Origin: Oscillospiraceae bacterium
Lineage (GTDB): Bacteria; Bacillota; Clostridia; Oscillospirales; Oscillospiraceae
Direction: 5' to 3'
NCBI GenBank assembly: GCA_015067785.1
Contig: SVLR01000005.1
Span: 1 to 64,000 of the forward strand
Length of the DNA: 64,000 nt
Each line of letters opens with the position of its first letter. The first letter of the stretch is position 1. A program made the translations under genes and the position numbers. The notes below the pieces were generated by a model, which was not told where the DNA came from, did no database searches, and worked only from the letters and a program-made list of their open reading frames with translations. This document shows, piece by piece, positions 7,844 through 16,493 of the stretch.

Positions 7844-8983
7844 ATGGCAGAAAATAAGCGGGATTATTATGAGGTGCTGGGGATTCAGAAAAATGCCAGC
7901 ACCGAGGAAATAAAGCGGGCATACCGGCGTCTGGCAGGTAAATACCATCCTGACAGAAATCCCGGTGATAAGTCCGCAGAGGAAAAATTCAAGGAGATCG
8001 GCGAGGCCTACGAGGTGCTGTCCGACAGCGATAAGCGGGCAAGATATGACCAGTTTGGCTTCCAGGGCGTTGACCCCAACTTTGGCGGCGGTCAGGGCTT
8101 TGATGGCTTCGGCGGTTTTGGTGGATTTGGAGATTTCGGAGATATTTTCAGCGATTTCTTCGGCGGCGGACGGAGAAGCACCACAAGAAACGGCCCTTCC
8201 CGGGGCGAAAATGTGGCGATCCGTGTGGAAGTGACCTTTGAGGAAGCGGCATTCGGCGTGGAAAAAGAGGTCTCTGTGCCCAGAATTGAAAATTGCTCTG
8301 CTTGCAGCGGGACCGGCTCTGCTGATGGCGCGGTGGAAACCTGCTCCTACTGCCGTGGCACCGGTCAGGTGCGGACTACCCAGAATATTATGGGTATGGC
8401 AATCCAGTCTACCGCTACCTGTCCCCAGTGCAGCGGCCGCGGTAAGGTCATCAAGAATCCCTGCCAGACCTGCAAGGGTAAGGGCAAGGTGCGTCGTACA
8501 CAGAAGGTCAAGGTAAACATCCCTGCCGGCATCGACCACGGACAGAGTGCCCGTGTCCGGGGCGAGGGCTGTGTCGGCAATAACGGCGGGCCTTCCGGTG
8601 ATCTGCTGGTAGAAGTCGCCATCAAGCGCCATCCTATTTTCAAGCGAGACGGTACGGAGGTCTACTGCGAGATCCCTATCACCTTTACCCAAGCTGCTTT
8701 GGGTGCAGAGATCGAGATCCCTACCTTGGACGGCAAGGTAAAATACGAGATTCCCGAGGGTACCCAGACCGGTAAGGAGTTCGTGCTCTCAGGAAAGGGC
8801 GTTCCCCGTGTAAACGATCCTCGTCGCCGTGGCAATCACCATTTCTTTGTGGTGGTGGAGACCCCTACCAAGCTGACAAAGGAGCAAAAAGAGCTGCTTC
8901 GCAAATTAGACGGCACGATGGACAATAAGTCCACCCCGAAAATGAAGAAATTTTTTGATACGATCAAGGATATTTTTGATTAA
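7844..8983 (+). CDS. dnaJ: Chaperone protein DnaJ
   Basis: A protein of 379 residues, class I Hsp40. The J domain occupies residues 1-70 with the HPD tripeptide in [12 protein letters not shown] Gly/Phe-rich stretch follows ([21 protein letters not shown]). Four zinc-binding CxxCxGxG repeats come next ([32 protein letters not shown]). Then comes the C-terminal substrate-binding beta-sandwich. It stimulates the DnaK ATPase. GAGGTG precedes the ATG. It is separated from dnaK by a hairpin and a repeat, so its level may be uncoupled from that of dnaK. Confidence 0.98.
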   Translation: MAENKRDYYEVLGIQKNASTEEIKRAYRRLAGKYHPDRNPGDKSAEEKFKEIGEAYEVLSDSDKRARYDQFGFQGVDPNFGGGQGFDGFGGFGGFGDFGDIFSDFFGGGRRSTTRNGPSRGENVAIRVEVTFEEAAFGVEKEVSVPRIENCSACSGTGSADGAVETCSYCRGTGQVRTTQNIMGMAIQSTATCPQCSGRGKVIKNPCQTCKGKGKVRRTQKVKVNIPAGIDHGQSARVRGEGCVGNNGGPSGDLLVEVAIKRHPIFKRDGTEVYCEIPITFTQAALGAEIEIPTLDGKVKYEIPEGTQTGKEFVLSGKGVPRVNDPRRRGNHHFFVVVETPTKLTKEQKELLRKLDGTMDNKSTPKMKKFFDTIKDIFD

Positions 8984-8989
8984 TAGAAG

Positions 8990-9027
8990 AAAAAAGGCGA
9001 TGAGGGGTTGCTCTTGTCGCCTTTTTT
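8990..9027 (+). terminator. Terminator after dnaJ
   Basis: AAAAAAGGCGA and TCGCCTTTTTT pair across a 16-base loop, giving a stem with a strong T-run. Confidence 0.8.
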
Positions 9028-9072
9028 GTGTTATGATAGGTTACAGAATTTTTAAGGCTTGGAGGTCACCCT

Positions 9073-9564
9073 ATGAAGCGGACAGGTTATATCAGCTGGG
9101 ACGAATATTTTATGGGCATTGCGATGCTGGCGGCAAAGCGCAGTAAGGACCCCGGCACACAGGTAGGTGCTTGCATCGTTTCTCAGGAGAATATTATCAT
9201 TTCTACCGGTTATAACGGTATGCCCAAGGGCTGCTCTGACGATGAGTTTCCTTGGGAAAGAACCGGTGAGGATACCAAGTATCCCTATGTGGTTCACGCA
9301 GAGCTGAATGCAATTTTGAACGCAAACGGCCGCGATCTGCGGGGCAGTAAGCTGTATGTTGCCCTGTTCCCCTGCAATGAGTGCGCGAAAGCCATTATCC
9401 AGAGCGGTGTTCGGGAGGTTTTCTATCTTTCGGATAAATACGCGGATACCCCTGCTACCATTGCCTCCAAGCGGATGTTCAACGCTGCCGGCGTGAAATA
9501 TACCCAGCTTCGCACCAATGTAAAGACGATCACTTTGGATTTTACACCGGAAGAAGAAAAATAA
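9073..9564 (+). CDS. dCMP deaminase (ComEB-like)
   Basis: A protein of 163 residues in the zinc-dependent cytidine/deoxycytidylate deaminase family. The catalytic HAELNAIL motif (zinc His plus proton-shuttle Glu) and PCNECAK (two zinc cysteines) are intact. NGMPKGCSDDEFPW is typical of dCMP deaminases and ComEB. The expected reaction is dCMP to dUMP, feeding thymidylate synthesis. The start ATG has GGAGG 8 bases upstream. It is monocistronic, with a terminator on each side. ComEB in Bacillus lies in the comE locus, but no competence gene is adjacent here. Confidence 0.9.
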   Translation: MKRTGYISWDEYFMGIAMLAAKRSKDPGTQVGACIVSQENIIISTGYNGMPKGCSDDEFPWERTGEDTKYPYVVHAELNAILNANGRDLRGSKLYVALFPCNECAKAIIQSGVREVFYLSDKYADTPATIASKRMFNAAGVKYTQLRTNVKTITLDFTPEEEK

Positions 9565-9569
9565 AGCAT

Positions 9570-9593
9570 GGGAGGGGCGACCCTCCCTTTTTT
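9570..9593 (+). terminator. Terminator after dCMP deaminase gene
   Basis: GGGAGGG-GCGA-CCCTCCC is followed by six T residues. Confidence 0.88.
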
Positions 9594-9604
9594 GTGAGGA
9601 TATT

Positions 9605-10462
9605 ATGGATTACAAAAACTGTACCCTTTGCCCCAGAATGTGCGGTGTAGACAGAACGGCGGGAGAGAAGGGCTTTTGCGGCTGCGGCGATATGGCGCTG
9701 GTGGCAAAAACGATGCTCCATAAGTGGGAGGAACCGGTACTGGCAGGAAGTGGCGGCAGCGGTGCCATCTTCTTCGGCGGCTGTACGCTTGGCTGTAAAT
9801 ACTGTCAAAACCGTGCCATTAGTCAGAAGCCTACGGGAACACCTATGGACAGCAAGACCTTGCGGCAAGAGATGGAAACGCTGATCGATCAAGGTGCGGA
9901 GAATATCGACCTTGTGACGCCGACCCAGTATTTGCCTACGATCATTCCTGCCCTTTCTCCTAAGCTGTCTGTGCCGGTGGTTTATAACTGCGGTGGTTAT
10001 GAACGAGTAGAGACCATCCGCGCCCTTTCGGGGTTGGTGGATATCTACCTTCCGGATATGAAATATGCGGATAATTCCTTGGCTTTACAGCTTTCCGGCG
10101 CTGCCGACTACGCAGAAACCGCACTTTCTGCCATCCGGGAAATGGTAAATCAAGTAGGACCGGTGACATTTTGCGGGGAAAAGATGGAGCGCGGTGTGAT
10201 CGTCCGCCATTTGATTTTGCCCGGCCAGGTGGAAAATTCCTTAAGAGTATTGGATTTATTGGGCGAAAAGTTCGCACCCGGGGAGATCCTTGTCAGCCTG
10301 ATGCGGCAGTATACCCCTATGGGCGGCTTGCCTGCGCCTTATGACCGGCAGATTACGCAGGAGGAATACGATGCAGTCCTTAGCTGGATGTATCTCAATG
10401 ATCTCAGAGGCTTTACCCAAGAGGCATCTTCTGCCACGAAAGCTTTTATACCGGATTTTTAA
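9605..10462 (+). CDS. Radical SAM protein, pyruvate-formate-lyase-activase-like (COG1313 type)
   Basis: A protein of 285 residues. The radical SAM cluster motif CTLGCKYCQN (CxxxCxxC) is near residue 60. A second cysteine set at the N-terminus (CTLCPRMCGVDR ... GFCGCGD) may hold an auxiliary cluster or zinc. VVYNCGGYERVETI and DIYLPDMKYAD are typical of the COG1313 branch. That branch is usually called putative PFL-activating enzyme, although members adjacent to no glycyl-radical enzyme have unknown substrates. No glycyl-radical gene is nearby here. It lies between two terminators, so no operon partner gives a clue. Confidence 0.85.
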   Translation: MDYKNCTLCPRMCGVDRTAGEKGFCGCGDMALVAKTMLHKWEEPVLAGSGGSGAIFFGGCTLGCKYCQNRAISQKPTGTPMDSKTLRQEMETLIDQGAENIDLVTPTQYLPTIIPALSPKLSVPVVYNCGGYERVETIRALSGLVDIYLPDMKYADNSLALQLSGAADYAETALSAIREMVNQVGPVTFCGEKMERGVIVRHLILPGQVENSLRVLDLLGEKFAPGEILVSLMRQYTPMGGLPAPYDRQITQEEYDAVLSWMYLNDLRGFTQEASSATKAFIPDF

Positions 10463-10520
10463 CATACTGGGAAGGATTCTCTCATAATCTGTGGTAGAAA
10501 GACCGCAGGAGGGGATCACT

Positions 10521-11669
10521 ATGAAAAAATTAAGTGTAATTTTGGCGGTGCTTTTGTTTGTGGGGATGCTGCCCACAAATGTAAGTGCCGCCACAAATTT
10601 ACAGGTGAAGGCAAAAAGTGCGCTGCTGATGGATGTGGAGACCGGAACGGTGCTCTATGCGCAAAACGCGCATGAAGCGCTCCATCCGGCAAGCGTTACG
10701 AAGATTATGACTATGCTGCTGATTATGGAGGCCATCGACAGCGGCAGGATCGGATGGAATGATATGGTCACCGCCTCGGAGGCGGCAGCTGCCAAGGGCG
10801 GCAGTCAGGTTTATTTAAAGGTGGGGGAGCAGATGTCGGTCTCCGATATGCTCAAATCCATTGCGGTGTCCTCTGCCAATGACTGTGCCTGCGCCATGGC
10901 AGAGCATTTGTACGGCAGCGAAAGCGCCTTTGTGGACAAAATGAACGCCCGGGCGGCAGAGCTGGGAATGAAGGACACCCATTTTGTCAACTGTACCGGT
11001 CTCGACGATGCCCAGGAGGCGGAAAGCCACAAAACCTCTGCCCACGATATTGCCCTTATGAGCCGGGAGCTGATGAAAAATCATCCGGATATCAAGAAAT
11101 TTACCACCATTTGGATGGACACCGTGCGCGGCGGTGCTTTTGGACTTTCCAATACCAACAAAATGGTGCGGTTTTATAATGGCTGCACGGGGCTGAAAAC
11201 CGGTTTTACCGCTAAGGCAGGATACTGCCTTTCTTCCACAGCAGAGCGGGACGGAATGGAGCTGATTGCCGTAGTAATGGGCGCGGAAAGCTCGCAGGAC
11301 CGGTTTGCCGGCTGCAAGCAGCTGCTGGATTACGGCTTTTCCAATTACGCATTGATCCGTCCGGAAGTACCGAATTGCTTAGTGCCGGTACGGTTGGGCA
11401 GGGATAACGAGGTGCGGGCAATTCCTACGCAGGAGGGGGCTCTGCTCATCGATAAGAGCCAAAAGAATATGGTAAGTACCCAAATCGAGCTTATGGAAAT
11501 CGCAGATGCTCCGGTGGGAAAGGGACAGCGATTGGGCACACTCACGCTAAAGGCAGGGGAACAGGTCTTGTCTCAGATTCCGCTGGTGGCGGAAAAGGGT
11601 GTGGAGCGCTTGACCTGGGGCGAGATATTTTGGACGATACTGCAAAATATCGCGTTCAAAATAGGGTAG
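10521..11669 (+). CDS. dacF: D-alanyl-D-alanine carboxypeptidase (DacF-like PBP5 family)
   Basis: A protein of 382 residues starting at ATG 10521, 8 bases after AGGAGGGG. The ORF-track GTG start 30 bases upstream is rejected because it would cover the ribosome site. It has a signal peptide (LSVILAVLLFVGMLPTNVSA). The three serine-peptidase motifs are SVTK (near residue 57), SAN (SSANDCA) and KTG (LKTGFTAKAGYC). The C-terminal beta domain carries a weak amphipathic tail (GEIFWTILQNIAFKIG), suggesting membrane-surface attachment. It trims the terminal D-Ala from peptidoglycan stem peptides. In spore-formers, DacF-type enzymes adjust spore cortex cross-linking; which of DacA or DacF this is cannot be settled here. 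Confidence 0.9.
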   Translation: MKKLSVILAVLLFVGMLPTNVSAATNLQVKAKSALLMDVETGTVLYAQNAHEALHPASVTKIMTMLLIMEAIDSGRIGWNDMVTASEAAAAKGGSQVYLKVGEQMSVSDMLKSIAVSSANDCACAMAEHLYGSESAFVDKMNARAAELGMKDTHFVNCTGLDDAQEAESHKTSAHDIALMSRELMKNHPDIKKFTTIWMDTVRGGAFGLSNTNKMVRFYNGCTGLKTGFTAKAGYCLSSTAERDGMELIAVVMGAESSQDRFAGCKQLLDYGFSNYALIRPEVPNCLVPVRLGRDNEVRAIPTQEGALLIDKSQKNMVSTQIELMEIADAPVGKGQRLGTLTLKAGEQVLSQIPLVAEKGVERLTWGEIFWTILQNIAFKIG

Positions 11670-11672
11670 AAA

Positions 11673-11703
11673 AATACTCTGCGGAAGAACTCCGCAGAGT
11701 ATT
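11673..11703. terminator. Bidirectional terminator between dacF and queT
   Basis: A perfect 13-bp stem AATACTCTGCGGA / TCCGCAGAGTATT with loop AGAAC lies between convergent genes. Confidence 0.85.
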
Positions 11704-11704
11704 C

Positions 11705-12202
11705 TTATGCATTTAACCGGGCAGTGTGGGGCTTTAGGGCAAAGTACAGCACGCTGCCTAAGGTCAGCAGGACTGCCGCCTCACCGATGGCAACATAAAG
11801 CGCGTTGATCCAAAAACCACCGCCGATATATAAATCTAATTCCCAACCTACGAGAAACGCGTTAAACAGCGCCGGCATCAGCAGAGAGAGAAGGGGCAGC
11901 CCTTTCAGTTTTATATTGCGAAGCAGATACATACTGCCGGTGGCGAGAGCGGTGGCGAAGGTGCCTACGATCGGGTCTAAGGGCAGTGCCATGGTGTAGC
12001 TCAAGTTATAGAGTAGGCAGCCAACGGACAGACCGGGGATGGCAGCAGGGAAGAAAAGCGCTAATACACAAAGGGCTTCCGATGCCCGGAACTGGATGGC
12101 AAAGGAGGTAGAGTTGGGAAAGATGAAATTTTGCAGGTAGGTTAGTGCCACATAAGCGGCTGCAAGCAGCGCGCTGCGGGTTAAGTTTTTTGTTTTTTGC
12201 AT
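11705..12202 (-). CDS. queT: QueT-family transporter of queuosine precursor (ECF S component)
   Basis: A protein of about 165 residues when started at the ATG at 12202 (MQKTKNLTRSALLAAAYVALTYL). The ORF-track start 180 bp upstream would run through the riboswitch and is rejected. Five or six hydrophobic helices are visible, and the FAIQFRASEALCVLALFFP stretch is typical of QueT. QueT is the substrate-binding S component of an energy-coupling-factor importer for preQ1 or preQ0. The shared EcfAAT module is not in this window. The preQ1-I aptamer in its leader supports the substrate assignment strongly. Confidence 0.92.
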   Translation of the reverse strand: MQKTKNLTRSALLAAAYVALTYLQNFIFPNSTSFAIQFRASEALCVLALFFPAAIPGLSVGCLLYNLSYTMALPLDPIVGTFATALATGSMYLLRNIKLKGLPLLSLLMPALFNAFLVGWELDLYIGGGFWINALYVAIGEAAVLLTLGSVLYFALKPHTARLNA

Positions 12203-12210
12203 AATCAAAT

Positions 12211-12280
12211 AAAAATGGGCGCAAAACGCCCATCCAAGCTCCTTAGTTTTGTTTACCGACAGGATGGTTGCGAACTGTCC
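12211..12280 (-). ncRNA. PreQ1-I riboswitch with transcription terminator
   Basis: On the minus strand the aptamer reads GACAG-TTCGCAACCATC-CTGTC followed by the A-rich tail GGTAAACAAAACTAAGGAG. This matches the preQ1-I pattern of a 5-bp P1 stem and a tail ending in AACTAAGGAG. It is followed by the hairpin ATGGGCG-TTTTG-CGCCCAT and a TTTTTATTT run ending just before the queT ATG. The hairpin is therefore a terminator placed directly at the start codon. Binding of preQ1 would favour termination and lower import. Confidence 0.92.
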
Positions 12281-12295
12281 TATAAAGTTAGTGCG

Positions 12296-12324
12296 ATTAT
12301 ATCGGATAAACGCAAAAATGTCAA
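12296..12324 (-). promoter_or_regulatory. Consensus SigA promoter of queT
   Basis: TTGACA and TATAAT with exactly 17 bp between them on the minus strand, 15 bp before the riboswitch. Confidence 0.9.
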
Positions 12325-12337
12325 GGCTGGAAAAGCA

Positions 12338-12366
12338 TTGACAAGGTTGTCGAAATAAGGTAAAAT
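12338..12366 (+). promoter_or_regulatory. SigA promoter of the SPFH gene, with a Spo0A-box-like spacer
   Basis: TTGACA and TAAAAT are 17 bp apart. The spacer contains TTGTCGAA, which fits the Spo0A box core TGTCGAA. The promoter is back-to-back with that of queT. Confidence 0.75.
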
Positions 12367-12411
12367 AAATTTGCAAACGCACAAATTCATTTATGTAAAG
12401 GAGAAAAGAAT

Positions 12412-13356
12412 ATGTGGCTTATCATTATTTTGGTTATCCTATTGGTGATCGCGATCTCTTCTATCCGGGTCGTACCCCATACGGAGAGCTATGTTATTGA
12501 GCGACTCGGCAAGTTCCACGCAATTTGGGAAGCAGGTCTTCACTTCCTTCTTCCTTTTGGAATCGATCGGGTAGTTGCCCGGGCAACCACAAAGGAGAAG
12601 GTGCTTGATACACCGCCTCAGTCTGTTATCACCAGCGATAATGTACCGCTGACCATTGATGCGGTGGTTTATCATAAGACCTTTGATCCCAAGCTCTACG
12701 CTTACGGCGCAGCCAATCCCGTGGAGGCACTGGCAAACCTGACTACCACCACACTTCGTAACATCGTCGGTGAGCTTACCCTGGATGAGTCCCTTACCTC
12801 CCGTGATTCCATCAACGCCAAGATGACGGAAAATCTGGACAGAGCTACCGACGAGTGGGGCATTCGTGTCACCCGTGTGGAGATCCGAAATATTACACCC
12901 TCTGCAGATATCCGGGAATCTATGGAAAAGCAGATGAAGGCAGAGCGGGCAAGACGCGAGACCCTTTTGGAAGCGGAAGGCCACAAGCAGGCAGTGATCA
13001 CCCGGGCAGAGGGTGACAAGCAGGCAATGGTTTTGGCTGCAGAGGGTGAAAGAGATGCCCGCATTGCCCGGGCGGAAGGTGAAGCAAAGGCAGTTCTGCT
13101 GCAGAAGCAGGCAGAGGCAGACGGCCTGCGCGCCATTATGGCAGCCTGCCCCACCCCTGAGGTCATTGAGCTGAAGCGCTACGAGGCCCTGGTGGAGATG
13201 GCAAACGGCACAGCCTCCAAGCTGATCATTCCTACCGATACGGTGGAAATGGTGAAGAAAAACACCATCTTTACAGAGACCACCGGCCTTGGCGACGATA
13301 CCCCTGAAGCCCCCAAGGCGGAAAAGCCTGCCAAGAAGGACCCCTGCTGCGACTAA
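12412..13356 (+). CDS. SPFH/Band 7 family membrane protein (slipin/QmcA-like)
   Basis: A protein of 314 residues. A single N-terminal membrane segment (IIILVILLVIAISSI) is followed by the Band 7 domain (PHTESYVIERLGKFHAIWEAGLHFLLPFGIDRV). Then comes a long Ala/Glu-rich coiled coil with repeated RAEGD/AEGE units (residues ca. 190-240). The C-terminal tail is Lys/Pro-rich and ends PCCD. Family members build cage-like assemblies on membranes and often partner with NfeD proteases, but no nfeD gene is adjacent. The cysteine pair at the extreme C-terminus is unusual. Function beyond membrane organisation cannot be inferred. Confidence 0.9.
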   Translation: MWLIIILVILLVIAISSIRVVPHTESYVIERLGKFHAIWEAGLHFLLPFGIDRVVARATTKEKVLDTPPQSVITSDNVPLTIDAVVYHKTFDPKLYAYGAANPVEALANLTTTTLRNIVGELTLDESLTSRDSINAKMTENLDRATDEWGIRVTRVEIRNITPSADIRESMEKQMKAERARRETLLEAEGHKQAVITRAEGDKQAMVLAAEGERDARIARAEGEAKAVLLQKQAEADGLRAIMAACPTPEVIELKRYEALVEMANGTASKLIIPTDTVEMVKKNTIFTETTGLGDDTPEAPKAEKPAKKDPCCD

Positions 13357-13366
13357 ATACATAAGT

Positions 13367-13394
13367 AAAAGCCCAGCCGAAAGGCTGGGCTTTT
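13367..13394. terminator. Bidirectional terminator between SPFH gene and jag
   Basis: AAAAGCCCAGCC-GAAA-GGCTGGGCTTTT is a perfect 12-bp stem with A- and T-runs at either end. It serves both convergent genes. Confidence 0.93.
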
Positions 13395-13400
13395 GACGAT

Positions 13401-14258
13401 TTAGCGAACGTACTCGATGACGACCCGGCGGTTGGGCTCAGTACCGACAGAGTAGGTGGTAATCCGGTCCATATCCTGCAGGGCTGCGTGGATCAGGTGA
13501 CGCTCGTAAGCGTTCATAGGCTCCAGAGTGGTGCGGCGGTGCGCCTTCAGAACCTGCTGCGCCTTCTTTTGGGCGTAGCGGCGGAGGGATTCCTCCCGCT
13601 TCTGACGGTACTCCTCAGCATCCACATTGATGCGGATATGACCGCTGATGCCGCGGTTGATGGAGTAGTTGGCAAGATGCTGGATGGCGTCCAGAGTATC
13701 GCCCCGGCGACCGATCAGGAAGCCAAGATCCTCACCTACCAGATCTACATTGTAGGTGTCGTTATCAGCCTTCTGTGCGTGGGGGACAGCATTAGAGCCC
13801 ATGTGCTCCAAGAGACCCTTAATGAAGGTTTCAATCTTCTCCTCGGTGCTGCCGGCCTCGGCAGGGGTGTAGACCTTAGGCACCGTGGGAGCTTCCTGCT
13901 TAGGCGCAGGCTTTTCTACCTTAGGGGCTTCCTTCTTGGGAGCGGGCTTCTCGGCCTTAGGTGCTTCTGCCTTAGGGGCAGTGGGCTTGGGTTCTTCCTT
14001 CTTAGGAGCAACATAGGTGGGCTTGGGTTTACTCCGGGAGGCGGAGGTCAGCGCACTTTTGGGTGCTTCGGGAACGGGGTCTGGTGCCTCGTAGCTGACC
14101 TGCACCCGGGCAGGGGTGGCGCCGAAGCCTAAAAAGCCGGGCTTTGCCTGAGACAGGACCTGAACGGAAACGCTGTCTCTGTCCAGACCCAGCTGCTGCA
14201 AAGCGGCTTCAATGGCAAGATCAATGGTCTTGCCGGTGGTAACGATTGTCTTTTCCAT
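13401..14258 (-). CDS. jag: Jag/KhpB RNA-binding protein (SpoIIIJ-associated)
   Basis: A protein of 285 residues. The Jag-N domain occupies residues 1-50 (VTTGKTIDLAIEAALQQLGLDRDSVSVQVLSQAKPGFLGFGATPARV). A Lys/Pro/Ala-rich repeated linker follows (ca. residues 65-130). The KH domain has the usual GxxG-type loop in FLIGRRGDTLDAIQHL. The R3H domain contains RVVIEYVR and the MNAYERHLIHAAL segment. KhpB with KhpA binds many RNAs and influences cell elongation. The ATG follows the yidC stop immediately, with no gap. It is the last gene of the rpmH operon. Confidence 0.95.
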   Translation of the reverse strand: MEKTIVTTGKTIDLAIEAALQQLGLDRDSVSVQVLSQAKPGFLGFGATPARVQVSYEAPDPVPEAPKSALTSASRSKPKPTYVAPKKEEPKPTAPKAEAPKAEKPAPKKEAPKVEKPAPKQEAPTVPKVYTPAEAGSTEEKIETFIKGLLEHMGSNAVPHAQKADNDTYNVDLVGEDLGFLIGRRGDTLDAIQHLANYSINRGISGHIRINVDAEEYRQKREESLRRYAQKKAQQVLKAHRRTTLEPMNAYERHLIHAALQDMDRITTYSVGTEPNRRVVIEYVR

Positions 14259-15509
14259 TTATTCCTCCGTGTGATTCACACTGTATCGGTTGGGATCGTA
14301 TGCCCGTCCCTTGCAGAAGGGACGGTCGGGAATACCGGAGAGGGTCTTGGGTGCAGAGGGCTCGTCCTCCTCTACATATTCCCCCTTACGGATGGCATAT
14401 TCCCGGGCGGCAGCAGCCTTGGCAGCTTCTTTTTCCTTTTGTGCCTTCTGCTGCATTTTCTTTTTGCTGGTATTTTCGGTGATGCCGTCAGGATTTGCGG
14501 CGCGGCGTTCTGCGCGGACGCGCTCCTTTTCTGCTTCCTCAGCCTCTTCCTGTAAAGCCTTCAAACGGCGGGCGTGGTCCTCTTCGTCATAGCTCTTACG
14601 ATAGATCTTGGTGAGGATGACATCAATTACGGTAGAAACAATACCCTGAATGAACCAATAAACGCTGATGGCAGCGGGCATAGAGAAGCCAAAAATAAGC
14701 GTCATAATGGGCATCATATAGAGCATATACTTGCCGGTCTGTGCGGCATCGGAGTTTTTCGCGGTCTCGGTGTCCTGCAGACCTTTGTCGTTGGTGATAA
14801 CGGAGTTGTTCATCTTCTGGGAGAGCCAGCTGGTAAACATCTGGCTGCCGGCAGACAGAACGGGCAGCAGGAATGCGCCGATATTTGCCCAAGTAAATGC
14901 CTTCCACGCAAAGATGTTGAAGTCAGGGATCCGGGCAAGATCGATACCAAGAAAGTCGAATTTTACACCGCCAAGGGTCTGCGCACTGAGATTCAGGCCT
15001 GCAAGCGCATCCTTGTACTGGGGGATCAGCGCCGCAGCGGTCATCTGATCATAATAGGAGTTGCCTGCAGTAAAGGTTCCCTCGGGGGCAGCGGCTTTGA
15101 TGGCTTCGATGATTTGGTTTGTGACCTCTTTGCTTTCACCCAAGATATAGGTGATAGGCTCACGGACAATGGTGTACAGAGGGATCAGGATCAGCAGGGG
15201 AATGAAGCTCCAAAGACAGCCGCAGCCGCCGGATACGCCTTCCTCCTTGTATAATGCCTGAATGGCCTCGTTTTGTTTTTGGGGGTCATTTTCATATTTT
15301 TTCCGCAAGGCCTGTACATAGGGGGTCATGCGGGACATTTGCATCGAACTCTTTTTGCCTTTTGCGGTCAGGGGAATCAGGATAACCTTTACCAAAACGG
15401 TAAAGAGGATCAGCGCCAAGCCGTAGTTATTTACCAGCTGGTACAGAAAACGCAGAAGGTAACTGAAGGGCACGATAACAATGTCGGAAAGTTGAAATGC
15501 AAGAAACAT
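14259..15509 (-). CDS. yidC: Membrane protein insertase YidC/Oxa1 (SpoIIIJ family)
   Basis: A protein of 416 residues. The first hydrophobic segment, FSYLLRFLYQLVNNYGLALILFTVLVKVILIPLTAKGKKSSMQM, is the canonical YidC start, followed by QKQNEAIQALYKEEGVSGGCGCLWSFIPLLILIPLYTIVREP. Five membrane helices are present, with the loop before the last ones longer than in Bacillus. The tail of roughly 110 residues is highly charged and could contact ribosomes. It inserts proteins together with or without SecYEG. In spore-formers, SpoIIIJ paralogues are needed for forespore sigma-G activity. It follows yidD by 12 bases. Confidence 0.96.
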   Translation of the reverse strand: MFLAFQLSDIVIVPFSYLLRFLYQLVNNYGLALILFTVLVKVILIPLTAKGKKSSMQMSRMTPYVQALRKKYENDPQKQNEAIQALYKEEGVSGGCGCLWSFIPLLILIPLYTIVREPITYILGESKEVTNQIIEAIKAAAPEGTFTAGNSYYDQMTAAALIPQYKDALAGLNLSAQTLGGVKFDFLGIDLARIPDFNIFAWKAFTWANIGAFLLPVLSAGSQMFTSWLSQKMNNSVITNDKGLQDTETAKNSDAAQTGKYMLYMMPIMTLIFGFSMPAAISVYWFIQGIVSTVIDVILTKIYRKSYDEEDHARRLKALQEEAEEAEKERVRAERRAANPDGITENTSKKKMQQKAQKEKEAAKAAAAREYAIRKGEYVEEDEPSAPKTLSGIPDRPFCKGRAYDPNRYSVNHTEE

Positions 15510-15521
15510 TTATTTTCCTCC

Positions 15522-15734
15522 TCAGGGGACGGGATCGTAATGGTCGGCCTTACTGAAGGGGTGGCAGCGAAGCAGTCGCTTTAGCGCCAAAAATCCGCCT
15601 TTTAAGGCCCCATATTTGTTGATTGCCTCGTATGCGTATTGAGAACAGGTGGGTGTGAACCGACAGCTGGGAGGGGTATAGGGAGAGATATGCTTCCGAT
15701 AAAACCGAATCAGGGCGAGCATCAGTCTTTTCAT
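15522..15734 (-). CDS. yidD: Membrane protein insertion efficiency factor YidD
   Basis: A protein of 70 residues with the family signature [31 protein letters not shown], including the conserved C-x6-C pair. It is small, cytosolic and amphipathic, and helps YidC-dependent insertion. It overlaps rnpA by 4 bases (ATGA-type coupling) and precedes yidC, the classical order. Confidence 0.96.
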   Translation of the reverse strand: MKRLMLALIRFYRKHISPYTPPSCRFTPTCSQYAYEAINKYGALKGGFLALKRLLRCHPFSKADHYDPVP

Positions 15735-16078
15735 TGCTGCGCCTCCGTGCGAAGGATCCCTGCTTTTTCCGCGGCTGTCAGATATGCGGTGCGAAGCTCT
15801 TCAAAGGATGCTTCTACCGCCCGGGAACGGGCAACCACCACGATGTCATAGCCGGGTAAAAAACGCTCCTCGTTCAATCGATAAACTTCCCGCAGACGAC
15901 GGCGAACCTGATTGCGCACCACAGCACCGCCAAGCTTCTTGCTGACGGTGATACCGACACGGTTTTGCTCCAGCCGATTTTTCTTAGCATAGAGGGCCAG
16001 AAAACGGTTGGATGTTCCGGGTGTGCCGTAGAGGCGGCGAAAAATATGATTCAGTTTCAGTGCGCTGGAGAATTTCAT
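15731..16078 (-). CDS. rnpA: Ribonuclease P protein component
   Basis: A protein of 115 residues. The RNR-type motif in [19 protein letters not shown] and the central cleft segment [12 protein letters not shown] are intact. It binds the RNase P RNA and pre-tRNA leader to mature tRNA 5' ends. It lies between rpmH and yidD, as in nearly all Firmicutes. The RNase P RNA gene itself is not in this window. Confidence 0.97.
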   Translation of the reverse strand: MKFSSALKLNHIFRRLYGTPGTSNRFLALYAKKNRLEQNRVGITVSKKLGGAVVRNQVRRRLREVYRLNEERFLPGYDIVVVARSRAVEASFEELRTAYLTAAEKAGILRTEAQQ

Positions 16079-16102
16079 AGGCTTATCTCCCGTAAAAAAG
16101 GG

Positions 16103-16128
16103 GCGGGGCGAATACCGGTTCGCCCCGC
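16103..16128. other. Hairpin between rpmH and rnpA
   Basis: GCGGGGCGAA / TTCGCCCCGC form a 10-bp stem with a 6-base loop in the 112-bp gap. There is no long T-run on the minus strand, so it may moderate rnpA expression or act as a processing site rather than a full terminator. Confidence 0.55.
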
Positions 16129-16190
16129 ACAGACTCCCATTTTCGCAATGAGCGATTATTTTTGCTGTGGTTCAGTCACAGAGCCCAAAC

Positions 16191-16325
16191 TCAGGCAGAC
16201 AGGACTTTACGGCCCTTTGCACGACGGCGGGCAAGAACCTTGCGGCCATTGGAAGTAGCCATTCTCTGCCGGAAACCGTGAACCTTGGAACGGTGGCGGC
16301 GGCTGGGCTGATAGGTACGCTTCAT
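16191..16325 (-). CDS. rpmH: 50S ribosomal protein L34
   Basis: A gene too short for the ORF track. On the minus strand it reads [22 protein letters not shown] and ends [11 protein letters not shown], 44 residues, the universal L34 sequence. AGGAGG lies 9 bases before the ATG. It is the first gene of rpmH-rnpA-yidD-yidC-jag. In most Firmicutes dnaA and the replication origin lie just upstream of rpmH. Here the upstream neighbour is an LRR lipoprotein gene instead. Confidence 0.97.
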   Translation of the reverse strand: MKRTYQPSRRHRSKVHGFRQRMATSNGRKVLARRRAKGRKVLSA

Positions 16326-16493
16326 TCGGATACACCTCCTAATAATCACATATGCTCAACAGTCAAAAGACCACAGCAACGCATAATAATCGACGATACA
16401 ATCGTCAGCCTACACATTATAACCAAAAAATGCTTATAAGTCAACAACTTTTTCCGGGGTGTGTAATGTAAAGTCAGGAAATTGCCGATTTTC

